DNA of 64,000 bases. Origin: Desulfomonile tiedjei DSM 6799 (GTDB taxonomy: Bacteria > Desulfobacterota > Desulfomonilia > Desulfomonilales > Desulfomonilaceae). Of this stretch, positions 61,256 through 64,000 are shown piece by piece. The position numbers were made by a program, and so were the translations under genes. The notes under the pieces were generated by a model. The model did no database searches, was not told the DNA's origin, and saw only the letters and a list, made by a program, of their open reading frames with translations. The stretch is from NCBI RefSeq assembly GCF_000266945.1, contig NC_018025.1, positions 6,328,001 through 6,392,000 on the forward strand, written 5' to 3'. The stretch's first letter is position 1, and each line of letters begins with the position of its first letter.

Positions 61256-61537
61256 ATGCTGGATCATTCCGAAAAAAAGACGATGATATACAATTCTCTG
61301 CTGGATTTCTTGGATAGGAAGGGACTTCTGAAGGAGAGACTGCCGTACACGCCTGCCCTCCTTGAGGAAGTGGTCTTCTTTGCGTACAAGATGCGATTAA
61401 TCACCCAGGGTGAAGTTAAGAAATTTCTCGACCTGGACCGCCAGGGCTTGAAGCAAAAAATCAACGAATGGAACAGCGGCGATGAAGGGAACTGCACGTG
61501 CCGCATGGCACGCAACCCCTTTGTGGAACAGCCCTAA
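61256..61537 (+). CDS. Small protein, function unknown
   Basis: A 93-residue protein. The ATG at 61256 has AAGGTGGA four bases upstream. The N-terminal half looks helical (NSLLDFLDRKGLLKERLPYT), followed by PALLEEVVFFAYKMRLIT, QGEVKKFLDLDRQGLKQKI and a short CTCRM segment near the end. No family recognised; the helix content and charge suggest a small soluble adaptor, but nothing specific. It precedes a pair of signalling genes on the opposite strand. Confidence 0.6.
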   Translation: MLDHSEKKTMIYNSLLDFLDRKGLLKERLPYTPALLEEVVFFAYKMRLITQGEVKKFLDLDRQGLKQKINEWNSGDEGNCTCRMARNPFVEQP

Positions 61538-61601
61538 TCCGAATATGCGCACCTGATCCGAGCAAAGGACATTGCGGCTGAGAATATACTTCCCAGCAAT
61601 T

Positions 61602-61784
61602 GTGAAGAAAAATAGATGGGTCGCTTCCATATGCATAAAATGCGAATCAAAAAGATCTTCAGGGGCAATTTCGGCAAAATATTCTTCTATCTTTCCGCAC
61701 ACATGCGATCCGGCACGATGCCAATCTCCCGAGAAATGCCGTGATTTCAAGCATTGTCCCTGGGGCCTGAAAATGACAATTTGA
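61602..61784 (+). CDS. Possible short Cys-rich protein
   Basis: A frame beginning at GTG 61602 reads 60 residues with [11 protein letters not shown], then [19 protein letters not shown], six cysteines in a C-x2-C plus C-x4-C-x4-C-x4-C pattern. It overlaps the 3' end of the convergent kinase gene by 38 bases. There is no good ribosome site, so this is a doubtful call made only on the cysteine spacing. Confidence 0.28.
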   Translation: MKKNRWVASICIKCESKRSSGAISAKYSSIFPHTCDPARCQSPEKCRDFKHCPWGLKMTI

Positions 61785-62766
61785 ACTCCGTACCATTTAC
61801 TGATGTAGCCGTAACCGATGCTTCTATTTGGCGAGAAAAGGTCCGTACAAGACTTAAACCGAACGATCGAGGATTATTCACATCAACAGTATCCGGAAGG
61901 CCTACTCCGTTGTCACTGACACTCAATTCCGCAACTCTGCCAATAGTTTGTAAGCTTACCTTTACCACGCCTTTTCTATTATCGGGGAAAGCATGCTTGA
62001 AACAGTTGGAAACAAGCTCGGTGAGGATTATTCCTACCGGTATTATGATTTCAAGACCGAATACTTGTTCTTTTAGATCCGTCTCCAGAGTGACCGGTCT
62101 TCCTACCATGCGGAATGTGTTTACAAGATGATCCAGTAAACCTTTTATATATTCGTTCAACTTCAGTTTCTCTATATTTTGATTGTGATGCAATTGCTCA
62201 TGCGCCAGAGCCATGGAACGTATGCGATTCTGCACTTCCTGAAACATGGCTAAATGCACTTCGTCTTTCACATACTTGGACTGCAGATTGATAAGGCTGA
62301 TAATAATGGCAAGATTGTTTTTTACTCGATGATGGATTTCTCTCAAAAGGAATTCTTTTTCTCTCAAAGAAGCTTTTAGGCGATCCTGGGCGTTCTTAAC
62401 TCTCAAAAGAGAGTTGACGCGAACTCGTAACTCAAGTAAATCCAGTGGCTTGCTTATGAAGTCATTTGCTCCTGCTTCGACCGCATGCAGTCTATCCTGT
62501 TTGCTGTCCAGGACTGTCACCATGATCACCGGAACGTCGCCGAAATGAGTGTGTTTCCGAATGGCTGCGGCTGTCTGGAATCCGTCCATTTCCGGCATCA
62601 TGGCATCGAGCAGTACCAAATCGATAGACTCGTCCAGTTTGCGGAGCGCCTCACTGCCGTTGGAGGCCTCCTCTGTCTCTAATCCGAGAGCTTCGAGCAT
62701 GCTTTTCAGGAGCTCCACATTTTGGCGCTCGTCATCCACAACGAGAATACGATTCGGCCGCGGCAT
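61747..62766 (-). CDS. Response-regulator-type histidine kinase (REC plus HisKA_2/HATPase)
   Basis: A 339-residue protein with an N-terminal receiver domain ([19 protein letters not shown], phosphoacceptor in [13 protein letters not shown], Lys in ISKP) followed directly by a sensor-kinase-like core: [20 protein letters not shown] as the HisKA_2 H-box and HATPase motifs [23 protein letters not shown] and SFGLSLVRT. So the kinase receives a phosphate signal through its own receiver, probably from the hybrid kinase gene just upstream. GAGGGAG lies before the ATG. Output partner unknown. Confidence 0.9.
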   Translation of the reverse strand: MPRPNRILVVDDERQNVELLKSMLEALGLETEEASNGSEALRKLDESIDLVLLDAMMPEMDGFQTAAAIRKHTHFGDVPVIMVTVLDSKQDRLHAVEAGANDFISKPLDLLELRVRVNSLLRVKNAQDRLKASLREKEFLLREIHHRVKNNLAIIISLINLQSKYVKDEVHLAMFQEVQNRIRSMALAHEQLHHNQNIEKLKLNEYIKGLLDHLVNTFRMVGRPVTLETDLKEQVFGLEIIIPVGIILTELVSNCFKHAFPDNRKGVVKVSLQTIGRVAELSVSDNGVGLPDTVDVNNPRSFGLSLVRTFSRQIEASVTATSVNGTEFKLSFSGPRDNA

Positions 62767-62843
62767 GGCTATTTTTCTCCCTCAATCTTGCGTGTGATAC
62801 CAAAGTGCTTTCATAGAAGGAATATTGAGAAACCTGTTATTTG

Positions 62844-62923
62844 CCGGTCCCGGCAAATCTCCTTCGCTACGAAGGCCACGCCTTGGCGTGGCTGACTTCG
62901 CTTCGGAGACGTGCCGGGACCGG
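62844..62923. repeat. Nested palindrome between the two signalling genes
   Basis: CCGGTCCCGGCA (62844-62855) pairs with TGCCGGGACCGG (62912-62923). Inside are TTCGCTACGAA, GGCCACGCC/GGCGTGGC and CTTCGCTTCGG hairpins. No T-run, so it is more likely a repeat than a terminator. It may fold into a branched structure on RNA or extrude as a cruciform. Confidence 0.7.
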
Positions 62924-62968
62924 ATTTGCTAGACGTTACTTCTTTGAACGCACATTTGTATGAGTACG

Positions 62969-64000
62969 TCACAGTTTTCGATCTCTGTCGATGAGCCGTC
63001 TTATGGTGTCATAGAACTCTTCAACTTTAATGGGTTTTCGCAGATACTCGTTACAACCCGCCTCCAACGCCTTTTCCCTGTCACTGTCCATGGCATGAGC
63101 TGTCAAAGCGACAATAGGAACGAGTTGTGAGTGTTCTCTGATTATCTTGGTTGCCGTCAATCCATCCATTCCGGGCAAGCCCACGTCCATCAGGATCAAA
63201 TCCGCCCCCTCGGTTAAGAAGGCGGCCACCCCTTCTTCCGCTGTACTCTTGTGTATGACGCGATATGATTGTTTTTCGAGCAACTCCCGGATAAGACGCA
63301 CATTGGCCTCATTATCCTCCACAACAAGGACCGTCGCCTCGGATGGGTTATCCTGAATCCTGTCGTACGTTCGAACAAGCGAAGACGATGCCAAGTCACT
63401 GGAAGAACTGGGATCTGTAAAGACCTGGTCTACAGGAATACTAAAAACAAAGGTACTTCCCTGGTTAAAACCTGCGCTCTGCACGTGAATAGTGCCCCCA
63501 TGAAGTTCCACCAGTTCTCTGGTGAGAGCGAGCCCGAGTCCTGTACCTTTCTGCCGGGATTCAACAGGTGCATTCAACTGAACAAAGGGTTCGAATATTC
63601 GTTCTTGATCTTCCTGAAGGATGCCTATTCCGGTATCGGAAACGCTTATGCTTAAGGCATTAGGTTCCATTGATGCTTCAAGCTCGATTCTTCCTTCATC
63701 CGGCGTGAATTTGGCCGCGTTCGACAAGAGATTTACGACTATTTGTTTGAATTTCACTTCATCAGCTACGATCTTCACCCCGCGGAGGCTCTCGGGTATG
63801 TGAACAATTATATCCAAGTGTTTCCGAAGAGCCTTCTCCTTTATCATTATCGTGCAGTGCTTGAGGAGCTGTCCGATGTTCACCGGCTTGAGATCGAGTT
63901 CCATCTTTCCGGATTCGACTTTTGCCAGATCCAGGATGTTGTTTATCAGTTCGAGGAGATGATGGCCTCCAATTGAGATTTCGCGAACATATTGCAACTG
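62969..64000 (-). CDS. Hybrid histidine kinase, C-terminal part (5' part outside window)
   Basis: The frame is open past the right edge. The visible 343 residues start in the second helix of the HisKA dimerisation domain (LLELINNILDLAKVESGKME), so the H-box and the sensor part lie outside. HATPase follows: N-box KQIVVNLLSNAAKFTP, SVSDTGIGI, GTGLGLALTRELVELHGG. A receiver domain ends the protein (TVLVVEDNEANVRLIRELL, phosphoacceptor in ADLILMDVGLPGMDG, Lys in YLRKP). It is upstream of the receiver-kinase gene and likely signals to it. Confidence 0.92.
   Translation of the reverse strand, partial: QLQYVREISIGGHHLLELINNILDLAKVESGKMELDLKPVNIGQLLKHCTIMIKEKALRKHLDIIVHIPESLRGVKIVADEVKFKQIVVNLLSNAAKFTPDEGRIELEASMEPNALSISVSDTGIGILQEDQERIFEPFVQLNAPVESRQKGTGLGLALTRELVELHGGTIHVQSAGFNQGSTFVFSIPVDQVFTDPSSSSDLASSSLVRTYDRIQDNPSEATVLVVEDNEANVRLIRELLEKQSYRVIHKSTAEEGVAAFLTEGADLILMDVGLPGMDGLTATKIIREHSQLVPIVALTAHAMDSDREKALEAGCNEYLRKPIKVEEFYDTIRRLIDRDRKL

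Overview
The window looks like chromosomal DNA of a strictly anaerobic Gram-negative bacterium of the Desulfobacterota (old Deltaproteobacteria) type. The signs are a corrinoid methyl-transfer gene cluster, a two-subunit [4Fe-4S] fumarase, and the kdsA/kdsC-lptC-lptA-lptB-rpoN-hpf-ptsN gene order. A Desulfomonile-like organism would fit, but that is inference; there is no rRNA gene to prove it. I found no tRNA, rRNA or CRISPR array.

Layout. (1) 1-9495: minus-strand genes for corrinoid-dependent methyl transfer (a methyltetrahydrofolate methyltransferase fused to its corrinoid protein, an OFA-type MFS transporter, a URO-D-type methyltransferase, a MetH-activation-like protein and a ferredoxin/ASKHA corrinoid activase). 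They are divergent from a TPR-GAF-AAA+ sigma54 activator. (2) 9500-11660: an IS4-type insertion sequence with both ends and its target duplication readable, inside a dispersed palindromic repeat. (3) 11663-24806: membrane metallophosphoesterase, membrane spermidine-synthase-like protein, a MacAB-like exporter operon, an orphan VAO-type flavoprotein, a PrmA-like methyltransferase and a small Fe-S protein. (4) 25127-31096: a 1989-residue repeat protein with two polysaccharide-deacetylase domains nested in cadherin-like repeats. (5) 31276-32552: an IS110-family element whose bridge RNA, target guides and insertion point can be read. (6) 32665-50208: peptide-type ABC permeases with binding protein, rlmI, serS, a formyltransferase-like gene, a FlK-like thioesterase/LysR/short-chain fatty acid transporter locus, yqeC, glycerate kinase, adenylate cyclase and small proteins. 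(7) 50302-59405: purC, pyrG, then the Kdo and LPS-transport genes running into rpoN, hpf and ptsN. (8) 59421-64000: fumarase subunits and two-component signalling genes.

Intergenic DNA is unusually rich in dispersed palindromic repeats. I separate four families. A is a GC-rich unit with paired GCCGGC-type hairpins. B carries GACGGCTTTGCGTCGTCC. C has long perfect stems near gene ends. D has GTCTCAAAA termini. Both insertion sequences sit inside hairpins of family A. The IS110 bridge RNA reads CGTCCCT and CCGGCAG, which together spell the centre of that hairpin, so the element appears programmed to insert in this repeat.

How genes work together. Genes 1065-6039 plausibly take methyl groups from a substrate through corrinoid protein to tetrahydrofolate, with reactivation by two different activase types and control by the adjacent sigma54 activator. 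Sigma54 itself is encoded at 56792-58222. The Kdo/LPS genes (53404-56778) make and export lipopolysaccharide. Start codons were chosen by Shine-Dalgarno fit where noted.
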